DNA of 64,000 nt from the NCBI GenBank assembly GCA_016584495.1, contig WAID01000005.1:558501-622500 (forward strand), given 5' to 3'. The DNA is from Celoporthe dispersa. Its lineage: Eukaryota > Ascomycota > Sordariomycetes > Diaporthales > Cryphonectriaceae. Below are positions 36,991 through 48,307 of the stretch, piece after piece (the first letter of the stretch is position 1; every line of letters starts with the position of its first letter). A program made the translations under genes and the position numbers. The notes beneath the pieces were generated by a model that worked only from the letters and a program-made list of their open reading frames with translations, was not told the DNA's origin and ran no database searches.

Positions 36991-39900
36991 GCTAGGCGGT
37001 TGTTCCCTGCGCGCTTTCTGCTGCTATTGGCTGCATGCTTAGATACAGCCGCGCTCGCCTGGCAGACCACGATAGCCTCGCTGGCCTGCCCATCCCGCCC
37101 AGCCCGCCCGCTCTCCTGTACATAGTTCCGCAGCCGCCTCGGGACCCCGGCATGCACAACAAGCCGCACATCCGGCACATCTACGCCCAGCCCCAGTGCA
37201 TTCGTTGCCACGATCAGTGTGCCTTCCTGCACCCATTGCCGCAGCTGCGCTGCCTTGCCCTTCTCTGTATCCACCTTGCTGTGGTATTGGTCACAGCCTA
37301 ACGCCCCGCTCAGCCTTTCCACCCGCTCGATTGAGCTGGCATAGACTATCACTTGCCCCGGCACATGTCGGTTCTGCTATGCCCGCACTGTTCGGCACAC
37401 CTGCGCATCCTCTTCTGCTGCCTGCGCCCCTGCATCTGGAGCTCTCCGCACAGCCTCTACCCGGTAAGCAATATTCTTTCGTGTCGTGCGCGAGCGGAAG
37501 AGCCGGACGCGGCTGCTAGCAATGCCGGCTGTTCGGAAGAAGATGGCCTCATCGCGTGGCGCGAGCGTTGCTGTCAGAAAGACCTGCTGGACAGCCCACT
37601 CCTGCAGTATCGGCCCTAACGCCTGGAGCTGTGGCCGGAACCCGGGGTGCCCGTCGGGCAGTATGTGGCATTCATCAATAACAACGCGGTCCAGCGCTTG
37701 CCATCCTTGGAGCCGGTTAACGAAATCCTGAAATCCCTTCGTGACAGCAGACTCGGGCGTGACGAATATGATGGGCGCAGCCGGGTTGGACTGCTGCCCT
37801 TGCCAGATATGGCTTGCGATCCCGCTTGCCTGACATCGCTGCTGCATATCCTCTCGCAGCGAGACCAGCGGCACGATCACGATGGTTGTGCTCTCGGGTG
37901 CGCAGAATGCTGGCAGCAGAAACGACAAGCTTTTGCCCTCGCCCGTGCCGGCGATCTGCACAATAGGCGTCTCGCCTCTGGCAATCGCCTGGAGCACTGC
38001 TTCCTGCCTGCCACGGAATCTCGCCTCGGGCCCTAGCATCATTCGCAGCTGGCTGCGCAGATTCATGCGCTGCAGCTGCACAAAGCGTCGGAACCGTGCC
38101 TCTTCGCGGAGCCCATCAAATAACTCTCTTCGCCGCTTGCTCCCTGCTGCTGCGCCGGCCTGTTCAGCCGTGCCAAAGCCCAGAAATCGATGCCAGTGTC
38201 GGCTGATAGCTCGGAACTGCTCGCGTTGTGTGGCAGTGCTGAAAGGAGCCTGCTGCAGCTCCCGTGCATAGACTATACCTGCTGTGAGCGTCCTGTGCCC
38301 GGCTTGCAGGTCCTAGATATTGTCCTGCGCCTCGATATCGTCTTCCTCCTCGTCCTTGTTGCAGCTATCGTCCTCCTCGGCAGGCTTAAAGCTCTTGTTC
38401 AGAAAGCGGTTGGCGATAGCAATCGCAATATGCCGCCACGATCGGATATTCAGCCTTGCCCCTAACAGACGCTCGCTGTTCTGTTCCAAGATCCGTCGTG
38501 CTCGATCGGATGTCCAATGGCGCTCCAGAACCCTGGTCGAGACCTCTTCGACAATTTCGCCCGCGCCTGCTGCTAGCCTGACAACCTTGTCTGACTATAG
38601 GAATGCGCTCTGCTCGTCTGCCTGCTGAACGATCGACTGCACCTGCTGCCAGAAGGGCTGGACCAGCTATAGATACCAGACCAGCAGCTTGCCGATCTCG
38701 CGCGGCAGGTAGCGGTAGACCATCTTAGCATGCCCGCTGTTCCGATACCCCTTATGATATCTTGTTATAAAGCAGATAGCTTGGCTGTGTATAAAGATAT
38801 CTCGTAAGCTATGCTCTATATTTTGGTATCGGATCCCGAGAATCTCGGTAGCTCGCGCTGGCTGCCCGCCCACTAGGTGCAGTATGATCCAGAGCTTCTC
38901 CTGAAAGGCTTTGACAGCAGCCCCGTAGGCCCGAACTGCCTCTGCTTTGTAGAAGTGCTCATTATTGCTGAGCTGAAACTAAGATGCTGCCGTCTGGGCT
39001 GCCCGGGCAATGCGCTGCACAATCCAGTTCCGGCTCGGAGCGAGCCAGCAGAGATTCTGGTCCTTCGTAAGAAACGAGTACTGCATCCGCTCCTCGCTGT
39101 GGTTGTCCTGCATCTGCAGCCACTCGATTACTGGCAGCTGCTCTCGCCCTGCTATATATGTCAGTCTCCCCAAGCCCTGCTGCATCTTATCCACCAGATT
39201 ATGCAGCATATCAGAGAGCTGGCCTATAGTGCACTGGATGCGTTGATAGGTGATCCGGTATCCGATCCAGTCGATCTGGCCGGGTTTTGCTGTTTCGAAC
39301 CGGATCTTCATCCCATACGTACGCGTATCGAAGAGCCAATCCATCACAGTCGACTCTGCCTCGGCCTGGTCAGGAATCCGCGTCATGGATCGCTAGACTT
39401 TGAAACGGACGCGCTAGAGCATGCTGATAGCTCGATCGTACGCCTCCTTCTCTGGCAGGCCGCGCTTCAGCTTGGGTATCTCCTTCTCGCGCTCCTGAAA
39501 GGCTTGATAGACAACCAGCATCCGCGCAATCTTGATCACAGCAGAATAGATCCATATATAGTCCAGCATGCTCACCCAGCCATTGTCGGCCCGGAGGCCT
39601 AGGATAGCCAGCCCGCTGATGACCGGGTTCTCATATTCGCTCTGCCGGAATGGGTATCGAAAGAAGCTGATGATCATGTGTAGAAAAAGCTAGTCAAGCT
39701 TGCTTTCGGTCATCGGCATATTGGCTGCCTCCTCGGCTGCATCGATAAATGCATCAAAGGCAGTCTCCTGCTTCTTTGTAAACCGATAAGGCGGGCATGC
39801 TTTAGGGTCCGCTTCTTGCGATCGGATCCAGAAGTACAGCAGCTTGTTAAACACACTTTTGTAATGCGCCCATGAGCTGTCTTCCATGCGGTTGTCGAAA

Positions 39901-40741
39901 GGCTTCGTAGGCTTGCTGTGGATCTCCTTGCGTTGGATCTCAAAGAGGGCAGCTAGCCCGACTCTCGAGGGGCAGCAGGTCGCGCGCGCCTGGTTGAATA
40001 CCCGTTCTGCGCAGGCCCACATCCTCTCCAGTACTGGCTCCTCCTTGCCAATCGGGTCGACCATCCGTCGCAGCCTGTCTGGGTCGAGCCCGTTCAGGTG
40101 CCTGGCCCAGCCTGTGCGGGTGATCTAGCTGTTGAGCTCGCTTCTGGCCTCGGCCACCTCGATCCTCTTCTGCGCCTGGAGGTCGGCTCGCGCTTGCTGC
40201 TGCGCGTGGAGGCGGGTGATCCATGCGATACAGCTCTCGCCCCCTTCTCCTCGCCCTCCTCGCGACAGCCGCCCTCGACAGCAAACCAGCTGCTGGCCCG
40301 GCGGGATCGGAAGAACCGCTGGCAGTGCACGCCACTCGTCCACGGCAGATCGCGGTGCTTCATCTTCTTCGCCACAACATGGCCGCCCCTCTGCCAGTCG
40401 TTCACCCAGCTGTGCGCAGCCCGGCAGTGTGCCTGAATCTGCTGTGGCTGGCGTGCGATATAGCCACAGGACCGGCATTGCAATCCGTCTATCTTGGGCG
40501 CTTCTAGGAATGGGATCGGTGCGATAGTTGTTCTGGGGAACGGGAAATCTCGAAGATCCTCCTGGTGCTGGAGAAGACCTGGGATCTCGGCCACGCTGGA
40601 TAGAATCTGCTTTCGGCTCTCAATACTGATTGTACTGTGGTATGTCTGCAGATGCGTTCGGACCTCGTAGGCAGTACATCCGATTTTACACTCCTTGCAT
40701 ATCACAATTCGATAGTGGGCTAGATAGATAAATAGCTCCAT
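36991..40741 (-). pseudogene. OrsD-type zinc-finger / RecQ-family DNA helicase, interrupted by nine TAG codons
   Basis: Superfamily 2 helicase of the fungal telomere-linked/OrsD-helicase type. ATG at 40739-40741. The N-terminus has two C2H2-like fingers (VICKECKIGC..THLQTYH and QCRSCGYIA..AHCRAAH), as in OrsD domains. A long central part follows (IILHLVGGQPARATEILG; RYLPREIGKLLVWYL), then the helicase core: GTGEGKS (Walker A), VVIDECH (DEAH-box variant), FLTATLAP (motif III), IVATNALGLGVDVPDV (motif V) and QESGRAGRDGQ (motif VI). One frame runs from about 40240 to the 3' end, stopped only by TAG at 40125, 39690, 39414, 39393, 38979, 38667, 38595, 38313 and 37377. One apparent one-base shift lies in a C5 run at 40240-40244. 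The C-terminus is cut at about 36990. No zinc-binding RQC or HRDC region is recognised. Confidence 0.85.
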
Positions 40742-41164
40742 TTTCGAGGATTTCTTTCGATTTGTTATAGAGAAAAAAATTCAATCCAGCCAGCTTCTTC
40801 TTTCTAAACTCTATTATAACACGCTCAAGAAAAAGGGACGCGTTTAAGGAAGCTGCATATAATTTGAACGCGTTAATATAACAGGCTCCTATAGCCAGGT
40901 TGCTGCTGATCTAATCAGCTCTGCCAGCTTGATAAGCTTTGCTTACCTTATCCATTCAACAACATCTAAAAAAATCGCTGCCGGTTTTATTGTCTTTGTA
41001 TATAAGCTACCAAGAGATGGGAAAGAAGCTGAAAACGGAATCTGTATCGCCTTGTTGAGTACTTCTTTCTTCATATTTTTTTTCTTTATTCTGGCCAGAA
41101 ACTATCAATGAAGTCTAACTTCAGATTTTCATTGAAGTCTAACCCTTGTAAATGAAATGGTCTG

Positions 41165-41675
41165 CTGTCCGTTGCAAGCTCGGGCTGCGAATCTGCAGAG
41201 CTCGCTTGGCACGGGCCTTCAGGGGTAGGAGGTTTTTGCATCTTTTCTCCCATTTTTATGCTGCGTGTAGCTTATACCCTAATAAATTATGTATCATAGA
41301 AATTCTAATTATTAAGCCTTTCAAATAATATATTTGACTAATCTTTATCTGCTATATTGAGCAAGTTGACTTTTATAGCTTTTCTAGTAGCAATTTTGAG
41401 CTGAATATAATTTTCCAAAAAAAATTAAGTAGCAAAGCTGTAAAAAGCTGGCTGTGAGCCAGCCAAAAACAAACGCTCAAATATAGCAGATATAGATATA
41501 TTGAATGTATCATTTGAAAGCTCAGAGCATCAGGATTTCTATAATATATAATTTATTACGATATAAGCTACGCGCAGTATAAAAATGGGAGAAAAGATGC
41601 AAAAAACTTCCTACCCCTGAAGGCCCGTGCCAAGCGGGCCTCAGCAGATTCGCAGCCCGAGCTTGCAACGGACAG
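41165..41675. repeat. Foldback (MITE-like) element with about 210-bp inverted arms
   Basis: The left arm starts CTGTCCGTTGCAAGCTCGGG (41165) and the right arm ends CCCGAGCTTGCAACGGACAG (41675). The arms pair imperfectly over about 210 bp, through GCATCTTTTCTCCCATTTTTAT and into AT-rich DNA near 41375 and 41469. There is no coding capacity. The GC-rich outer ends contrast with the AT-rich centre. No clear target duplication is seen. Confidence 0.8.
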
Positions 41676-41697
41676 TGTGCACGTTTGTATGGAGTTT

Positions 41698-41973
41698 TCA
41701 ATGAAGTCTAATAGACTTCATCGCTTTTTTACAGACAGGGGCACTCGTCTGCCACCTCGTCCAGCCACCGCAGCAGCGTGCGCACCCGCCTGCCCTCTTC
41801 GAGCCCATATCCTTAATTTCCCTCAATGTCTGGCCTTTCAGCTGATGCTGGAACCGGAAATGCGATTCGATGCCATTGCCTGGCCGTACAGCTGCCCTGC
41901 ATTGTCGACAGAGAAGCATCCGATGCTCCTCATTCAGCTCTACAAAACGATTCATTATTGCTGGCTGGGGCAT
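41698..41973 (-). pseudogene. Second, truncated OrsD-like N-terminal zinc-finger fragment
   Basis: RFVELNEEHRMLLCRQCRAA followed by ESHFRFQHQ has the C-x2-C..H-x3/4-H layout of the OrsD N-terminal finger, like the start of the helicase at 40741. The downstream sequence shifts frame (YGLEEGRRVRTLLRWLDEV in another frame) and ends at the foldback element. Probably a remnant of another helicase or OrsD gene copy. Confidence 0.5.
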
Positions 41974-42143
41974 TCGGTTGTAAAACGAAAAGCTTATATT
42001 CTATATACCAAACTTGGCTCCGCGGGTCAGAGCTTATACTAATAACCTTCCTTTTCTTATAATAACACGGTTCTTCCTGACCCTGTACGTGTATCCTTGA
42101 CCTCGCGTATCCTGACGTCTGGTATGCAACCCTATACAAGCTG

Positions 42144-42277
42144 GCCTACAAAACTTAAATCATGCGAACCAATCAGCAACTCGTCATGAATCAAAACGAC
42201 AAGAGTCAAAAGCTCGGGCCACATACGCCTATTTGTATGAGCGATTTGAGTCAAATCCCTGGCGAATAGTGCTTAGG
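42144..42277 (-). repeat. 134-bp direct repeat, copy 1
   Basis: From GCCTACAAAACTTAAATCATG to GAATAGTGCTTAGG. A copy with a few differences lies in the same orientation at 49785-49918. It contains the near-palindrome GATTTGAGTCAAATC. Its right end abuts the truncated repeat array of the NLR gene, which uses its bases as the last codons (PKHYSPGI) and stop. Confidence 0.85.
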
Positions 42278-45200
42278 GATCTGGTCTCCCCGCCGGTCTA
42301 GAAGCAGTGCTATCACCTCCTTGCCATTTCCAGAATTCGCAGCAGCAGCTCGCACCACCTCCTCAGTAATAGGGACCTCGTCTCCCCGCCGGTCCAGAAG
42401 CAATGCCATCACCTCCTTGCCATTTCCATAATTCGCAGCAGCAGCTCGCACCACCTCCTCAGTAATACGGATCTGGTCTCCCCGCCGGTCCAGAAGGAAT
42501 GCCATCACCTTCTTGCCACTCGGAATATTCGCAGCAGCAGCTCGCACCACCTCCTCAGTAATAGGGATCTGGTCTCCCCGCTGGTCCAGAAGCAATGCCA
42601 TCACCTTCTTGCCACTCAAAATATTCGCAGCAGCAGCTCGCACCACCTCCTCAGTAATACAGATCTGGTCTCCCCGCTGGTCCAGAAGCAATGCCATCAC
42701 CTCCTTGCCATTTCCATAATTCGCAGCAGCAGCCCGCACCACCTCCTCAGTAATAGGGACCTCGTCTCCCCGCCGGTCCAGAAGCAATGCCATCACCTCC
42801 TTATCAAACGATTTAGCAATAATAGATACCACCTCCTCAGTAACAAGGATCTGGTCTTTCCGCCGGTCCAGAAGCAATGCCATCACCTCCTTGCCATTTC
42901 CATAATTCGCAGCAGCAGCTCGCACCACCTCCTCAGTAATAGGGACCTCGTCTCCCCGCCGGTCCAGAAGCAATGCCATCACCTCCTTACCATTTCCATA
43001 ATTCGCAGCAGCAGCCAGCACCACCTTCTCAGTAATAGGGACCTGGTCTCCCCGCCGGTCCAGAAGCAATGCCATCACCTCCTTGCCGTTCCAAAGGTTT
43101 CCAGCCGCAACTTGCATAACCCGCATTGTCGTCTCGCATCTATAAACTAATAGTCCAGAGATAACAGTTAGATGCCCCGATCTGACAGCCTCTTCCAGCG
43201 GTGTCGCGCCAGAACTATCGGCATCATTGATATGTATCTCAATATCTGAGGCACAGATATGAGAAAGTATTGCGGGAATTCCCCATCGTCCAGCTATATG
43301 CAAAATGGAGAACCTCCTGGGAATTTCCTCCCCATAAAGACGTCTGTTTTGTTCAAGCCACTGCTCGCGATATCGAGACTCAGGTTGGAAGAACTCTGCT
43401 TGAGATTCTCTCACCTCGAAGTTCGACTCTGCCATCCGCGCATGATCGGTCCAATTTCCAAGAAGGTGGATATTATAGAAGTCCCCCATGAATATATCGA
43501 TCAAGCGATACGCAAGTTCAGCATGGGATTGTCGCTCATCAATGAAACGCCCAGAGCCTTCTCCTACTAGAAAATCCTTTACAGACTTATGCAGTAGGAG
43601 GATATTCTCATCCTGAATAACAATCATGAGGCGACAGGTTCCGATTTGATCGCGCACAAATTGCAATCGAGTCTCATTATCCTCCCTCTTCCTGATAGAG
43701 TTGGCAAATATTGGCTAGCGCGTTTATGCTTAGTGGCTGCAGAGATATAGCAGTAAAGCTGATGATGCGTCGGAATATATCGGCCTCGAAGCCATTCTGC
43801 TGACGAGCTGTCTCAAGCAGCCTCTTGTAGAGCGAATCGAGTCCCTTGGGCATATCCTGTAATACTCGGATAGCATCCTTGGAAAGAACATCCTCAAGCT
43901 CCTTGCAAGCTAAGCCAACCCAGAGGAAAGTGCCCTCTGCTTTGTTTGTCAGAATGTTGCGGACTTCTTCCTGAACTTTGGATGTATAGCATTTCTTCTT
44001 TGTCAGATCTGCTACTCTGCTCTCGATGCAGAGAGCAATATCTTGCTGTCTTTGTGGGAAAGAGGCTAGATCCTTCTCCGAGAAACTGCCAAAGAATTCG
44101 CGAATATTATCGTATGGCCGGCTGGTTATCAGAATCCGGATGTTTGGCGGGGGTTTTGGCTCGGGAAGGTTGCTTGAATTTGGCGCAGCAGAATCTTCTG
44201 CGATTCTGGCTCGCATTCATCCAGCGCATCAATAATGCAGTACTTTTGCCCCGTATCCTGATCCATCGCAGCGGCCATGAATACCGTCCATAGAGCATCG
44301 AACGATTTGAACAAGTCTGCCCCGCGTTCTGTATGCTTTGGCAGCAGATGCGCTAGGAGCTGTGGGTGCTGCTGGACGAGCTGGAGGAGAAAGCCCCCTG
44401 ACGACAGACACGGCTGTCTGTCGCTGCTCGAAGCCGGAGTCGCAGAAGAAGTAGGCAAGCGTTTTCCCCGGAGCCGCCGAGAAGGCTGCGGACAGCCGTT
44501 CGGTAAGAAATATAGCCATGGTCGACTTTCCTGTCCCGGGGTTTCCATGAAGCCAAAAGACATGAGGCGCCCGGTTCTCAGGGCCCACTCTCTGTCCGGA
44601 GCCAAGCCAGGCAGTAAGCTCGTCTGTGCCGAGGATCCAGTCGCAAGTACCGGGCGCGCAGTCTCCCTTCTTGCGTTTCAATGCGTTCCGATCCTCGGAT
44701 GGATCGGTAAGGAAGAGATCACGTAGACAGTCGCGAGCCTCAGGCATTTTCCTTAATGCATCTTTGCAGGCTGTTAATATAGATTCCTTAGTGCATGATG
44801 GGAGGGGAAAGCCATACCGCTGCTGCTGGTAATCATCGGCTTCGCTATTGCTCAGATTAGTAAAGTAGGAAGCGTATGGAGCAGGGATACGCACGATGTT
44901 GTCGGCATTGAAGAACATCTTTTGCAGTCGCACACATCTCCAGAATCTTGCCCGAGACTTGCAAGTAGGAGCGGTCATTCGGACCGGAATATTTGTTAAG
45001 CTTCAGATGGTCCGTCTGGAGGGCATATCTGTCAAGGCCTGGAATGCAAGCAGATGCCTCTTCCACAGCCTATGAATGTCAGTAGAAGCACTCCAGGGCC
45101 ATATTGTCTACCTACCATTCCTTTGAGTATGCCTCCAGAGATGAATCTCCGGCCATAGTCTGTTTCGTAGAGTTCGCTAAAACAGGAGACGGGAGTGAAC

Positions 45201-46115
45201 AAATTGTTCCGCAGCCGGCAGAAGCTGTGCAACCTGTCTGCTAGCACAGGCTCGTCGAAGCCAAGCTCTCTGATGATTCCGCGATGCGAGCCTGCTGGTT
45301 GCATAAGCTGTGAAGCAGCATCTGCAAAGGGTTGCCACTTTGTTCCCCGGAAAGGAGTGCCCAGGAAGACGAGGCCGACGGTATCCCTTGTCAAATACCC
45401 AAAGTCGTCCTCGGAATGGGCATATAAGAGGCCCTCAATGTCGTAGATTAGCGAAGCCTATAATAACCGACGGGTCGGCCTGCTTACATGGACGATCACA
45501 TTGCCGCCAAGGCTATGGCCGATAAATATGATCGGGCGGTTGCGGGCGCTGTTGCGAAACGAGTGTATACTATGGACAAGCTCCTCTCCGCAGAGCTGGA
45601 GGCGCGTCTTTGGGGCGTCTGCGTGCCATCTGGATTCGTAGTTGTAGACAAGAATCCTCGCCTTGGGCACCTTTGCCGGCAGCATATCAGGATCTCTGAG
45701 CCAGTTGATAGATTTGTCGCCGTCCTTCCAAGTCCACGACCAGTCTATGTCTGATCCGAGGCCGTGTACAGCAATGATACTATCGAGTCTGATCAGGCCA
45801 ATGTCTTCAGGAGCTAGGAATGACGTACTCTATTTCCGACTCAGCTGCTGCTGTATCTCCCGCATCGGGATACAGGATCTCGATAGGCGGGCGGGAGCGA
45901 TTCTATAACGTATGTTATTATGCAACTCGCCAGAGCTCTAGGCTACTAACCTGTTTACGTTCTGGCTGCGACGACAAGATAGCGGCATGCTTGTGCGCGG
46001 CTTTATTTTGCACAGACGGCGATGGTAGATGCGTAGCTCTCGCCAGCCGCCACCAAGCTGCAGCTGCAACGATGCCAGCCAGAAGGAGAACAAGCGCAGA
46101 TTGTAGTAGATCCAT
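42251..46115 (-). CDS. NLR-type STAND protein: alpha/beta-hydrolase - NACHT - 32-aa repeats (frameshifted, 3' truncated)
   Basis: Fungal NLR likely to act in non-self recognition or incompatibility. ATG at 46113-46115; a hydrophobic N-terminal segment (ALVLLLAGIVAAAAWW) suggests a membrane anchor. Introns include 45950-45903 and one near 45480-45450. The effector domain is a lipase-like hydrolase: IIAVHGLGSDIDWSWTW, the nucleophile elbow GHSLGG, then GLVFLGTPFRGTKW. The NACHT follows: P-loop LHGNPGTGKSTMA and Walker B CIIDALDECE. After ILLLHKSVKDFLV come about nine near-identical 32-aa repeats. Apparent one-base shifts lie near 45813, 44394-44398, 44165 and 43681; most fall in short homopolymers, so the gene may be intact in reality or a recent pseudogene. 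The C-terminus is cut by the 134-bp repeat at 42277. Confidence 0.78.
42278..43130 (-). repeat. 96-bp tandem coding repeats (32 aa) in the NLR gene
   Basis: Units begin on the + strand at about 42365, 42461, 42557, 42653, 42749, 42839, 42935 and 43031; spacing is 96 bp except one 90-bp unit. Consensus core GKEVMALLLDRRGD plus ITEEVVRAAAAN. Differences concentrate in a few residues (Y/I, G/L/P, E/K, R/Q, E/Q, V/I, P/C/R). Confidence 0.92.
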
Positions 46116-46691
46116 ACTTGCTGCCTCGAGACGGGAGTACGCCATACTGAGCTCTGCAGGATGTTGTCGTGTATGGCCGCGAAAGTAGGTGCTCATAGGG
46201 GAAGGTTGTTGCTTGCTGAATGAGATACGGGTGTGCGCTAGATGAAAGAGAACGGCACTGACTACTGACAGCCTCTTCATCAACCCCGCGCACGAGACTA
46301 TTGTATATAGTTCTGTTTGCCAATGCCTTTTGCTGATGTTTTATTAGCAAGAACGAGCGTAGGCGAAGCGGATCTACTCAAGAATGACTGATGATGAGCC
46401 CTGCCTTCCCCTCCTTCTTTCCCTCCATGCATGTCAGACCGAACCAATGCAGTCATCTCGCCAGCCGCAGTGAGCTAGCGCGTCTATGCCCAATGATCTC
46501 GTTCCACATAGCCGGGTGGAGACAGGTGCAGTTGCAAACCAATTGGTGACAATGCACGAGCGAAGAAGCTGGCGTCAATCTATCTAGCAGTCTATCCGAC
46601 CAGTTCAGAAGACTAAATAAACCTCTTTGATATAGTAATGCATTTGTAAAGGCATGCATATATGCAAGCTATAATGCAGATCTATTAGATC
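46116..46691. other. Promoter region between divergent genes
   Basis: AT-richer DNA upstream of the NLR gene; no gene or element is recognised. Confidence 0.4.
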
Positions 46692-47027
46692 TCATAAATA
46701 CCAGAACTGCTCCGAACAAATGCTCTGCTTCAGATCCTTGGTTACGAGTGGGTTACAAGCAGCACCAACCACATCGCGCGCGCTATGGCGCTCCACTCGA
46801 TCTCTGTCTGCGAAGCGCACCTCGGCAAGCAGATCAACGCATTGATCCGTATCAAGTTTGGGGACAATAGTTTCCCAGACGCCCTCGATCGCATCAGACA
46901 GAGAACCGCGAGATAGCGATACCGGGAAACGGTAGGTCAAATAGAGAAGTCTCCGCGTGGTTATGCAGCGGCTCAGCTGGTATGGTGTGCGCTGACAACT
47001 TGCGCATAGTGATGCAAAGTGCTCCAT
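46692..47027 (-). other. Possible protein fragment of unknown family
   Basis: A 111-codon open frame whose C-terminal half (VWETIVPKLDTDQCVDLLAE; DRVERHSARDVVGAACNPLV) has protein-like composition, but I cannot assign it. It ends at 46692. It may be a remnant of a larger gene or chance. Confidence 0.25.
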
Positions 47028-47232
47028 GCCTCTGAAGACTATAGCTGAGCACCGATGTGTCCCGGACGGACAGCCAGCTCCTACCGCCCCTGTCGCACGC
47101 CATATGGCCCCGAGAGCGTACTCGCCCAGGCCGGTATGCGGATAGGCACCAATATATCCCAGATTATATCGTCCAACCTTCTAACAAAGTTTATATATAT
47201 AAATATATATATATATATAGTTCCAGACCGAC

Positions 47233-48204
47233 ATGCTGAATCAGGAGATCAGCACTACTGATCTCCTGCCGGCTTGCTATCACTATTACAAGGCTGGTGG
47301 AAAGCATATTGTCGCCAATCCGGCTGAGGACAAGCTAGCTTTTCTAAAGAGCGAGCTATCTCTGAAACGCCTTGGTAAGATACGAAAGCACTTGTGGTTT
47401 GCCGGCGCAAAGCATCCCGCTGCGCAGCTGCACGTCCAGGTCGCTATAGGCCGAGAGATCATTGTCGCCGACCGGATCGACCTGCATCTTGTCTGAGACG
47501 ACCACGGGACGATCTTCCTTAAGCCTATCCCGCGGTTTCTTCTTGACCTGAAGTTCTGGCAGGAAAACCTAGAATGCCCTGATTCCTGTGCATGCCAGGA
47601 TCCTCCGGCGGCCTTGTGCAGGGGCAACCTGCGGAGAGTTGCCCTGGGATTCCTCTACACGTATGCCTGTCTTATATCTTCGGAGAGCGATTTCTTGATC
47701 GCCAACGAAAAGCGCCTCGTACCCCGAAAGGCGGGGAATGCGACCATCGAGTGGGCAGACTGGAAGAGGCTCGCCAGGGAGCTCCTCGAAGGGCACGAGC
47801 CGGACAAGGTCCACCCGCGCTTCCTGCGCGCCGAGCTCTGCCTGTCCTGCATCAACACGATCAGCCGCCTCACCCGGCTCCCGCCCTTCGAACCATACCT
47901 CCGCGGCTGGAAGAGCTACGGCAGCTCCTTCCGCGGTAACCTCGCCTGGATGGCTGCCGCTACTGTCTTCGTCGCCTTGGTGCTGACTGCGATGCAGGTC
48001 GGCCTTGCCATAGAGCGGCTCCAGGGCAATGTCGGCTTCCAGCGGGCCTCGTACGGCTTTACCGTCTTTGCTATTCTGGGTCCTATCTGTGCGTTGTGTC
48101 TACTGGTTCTAGGGGCACTGCTCAATCTTTTCAAAAACCTGCCAGGGCTTCTCAAGGATAGCAGGACGAGCTATACGAAGCGCTGCTGTCTGACAAGAGT
48201 CTAG
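47233..48204 (+). pseudogene. DUF6601-like fungal membrane protein with one internal TGA
   Basis: Function unknown. The frame is continuous from ATG 47233 to TAG 48202-48204 (about 323 codons) except for a TGA at 47494-47496, where the family normally has Trp (DRIDLHLV-stop-DDHG). Features resembling this family are LGKIRKHLWFAGAKHPAAQL, IFLKPIPRFLLDLKFW, the two C-terminal membrane spans (FRGNLAWMAAATVFVALVL and ASYGFTVFAILGPICALCLL) and a Cys cluster CPDSCACQ. Either a single-hit pseudogene or a sequence with readthrough. The family assignment is from memory of its motifs. It lies between an NLR and an F-box gene in the block bounded by the 134-bp repeats. Confidence 0.7.
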
Positions 48205-48307
48205 CAGGGGGTCAACGCCGGTGAGGCCGGTCGGGCGTTCCTGGGTAGCTTTCTCCAGATATATGTCCAGATCAATTCGCAGTTCGTTGGCGTGGGAAAT
48301 AAAACAT

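Noticed and set aside
42265..42280. TTAGGG motif as a telomere tract
   Set aside because: A single copy that belongs to the 134-bp repeat terminus, not a tandem array.
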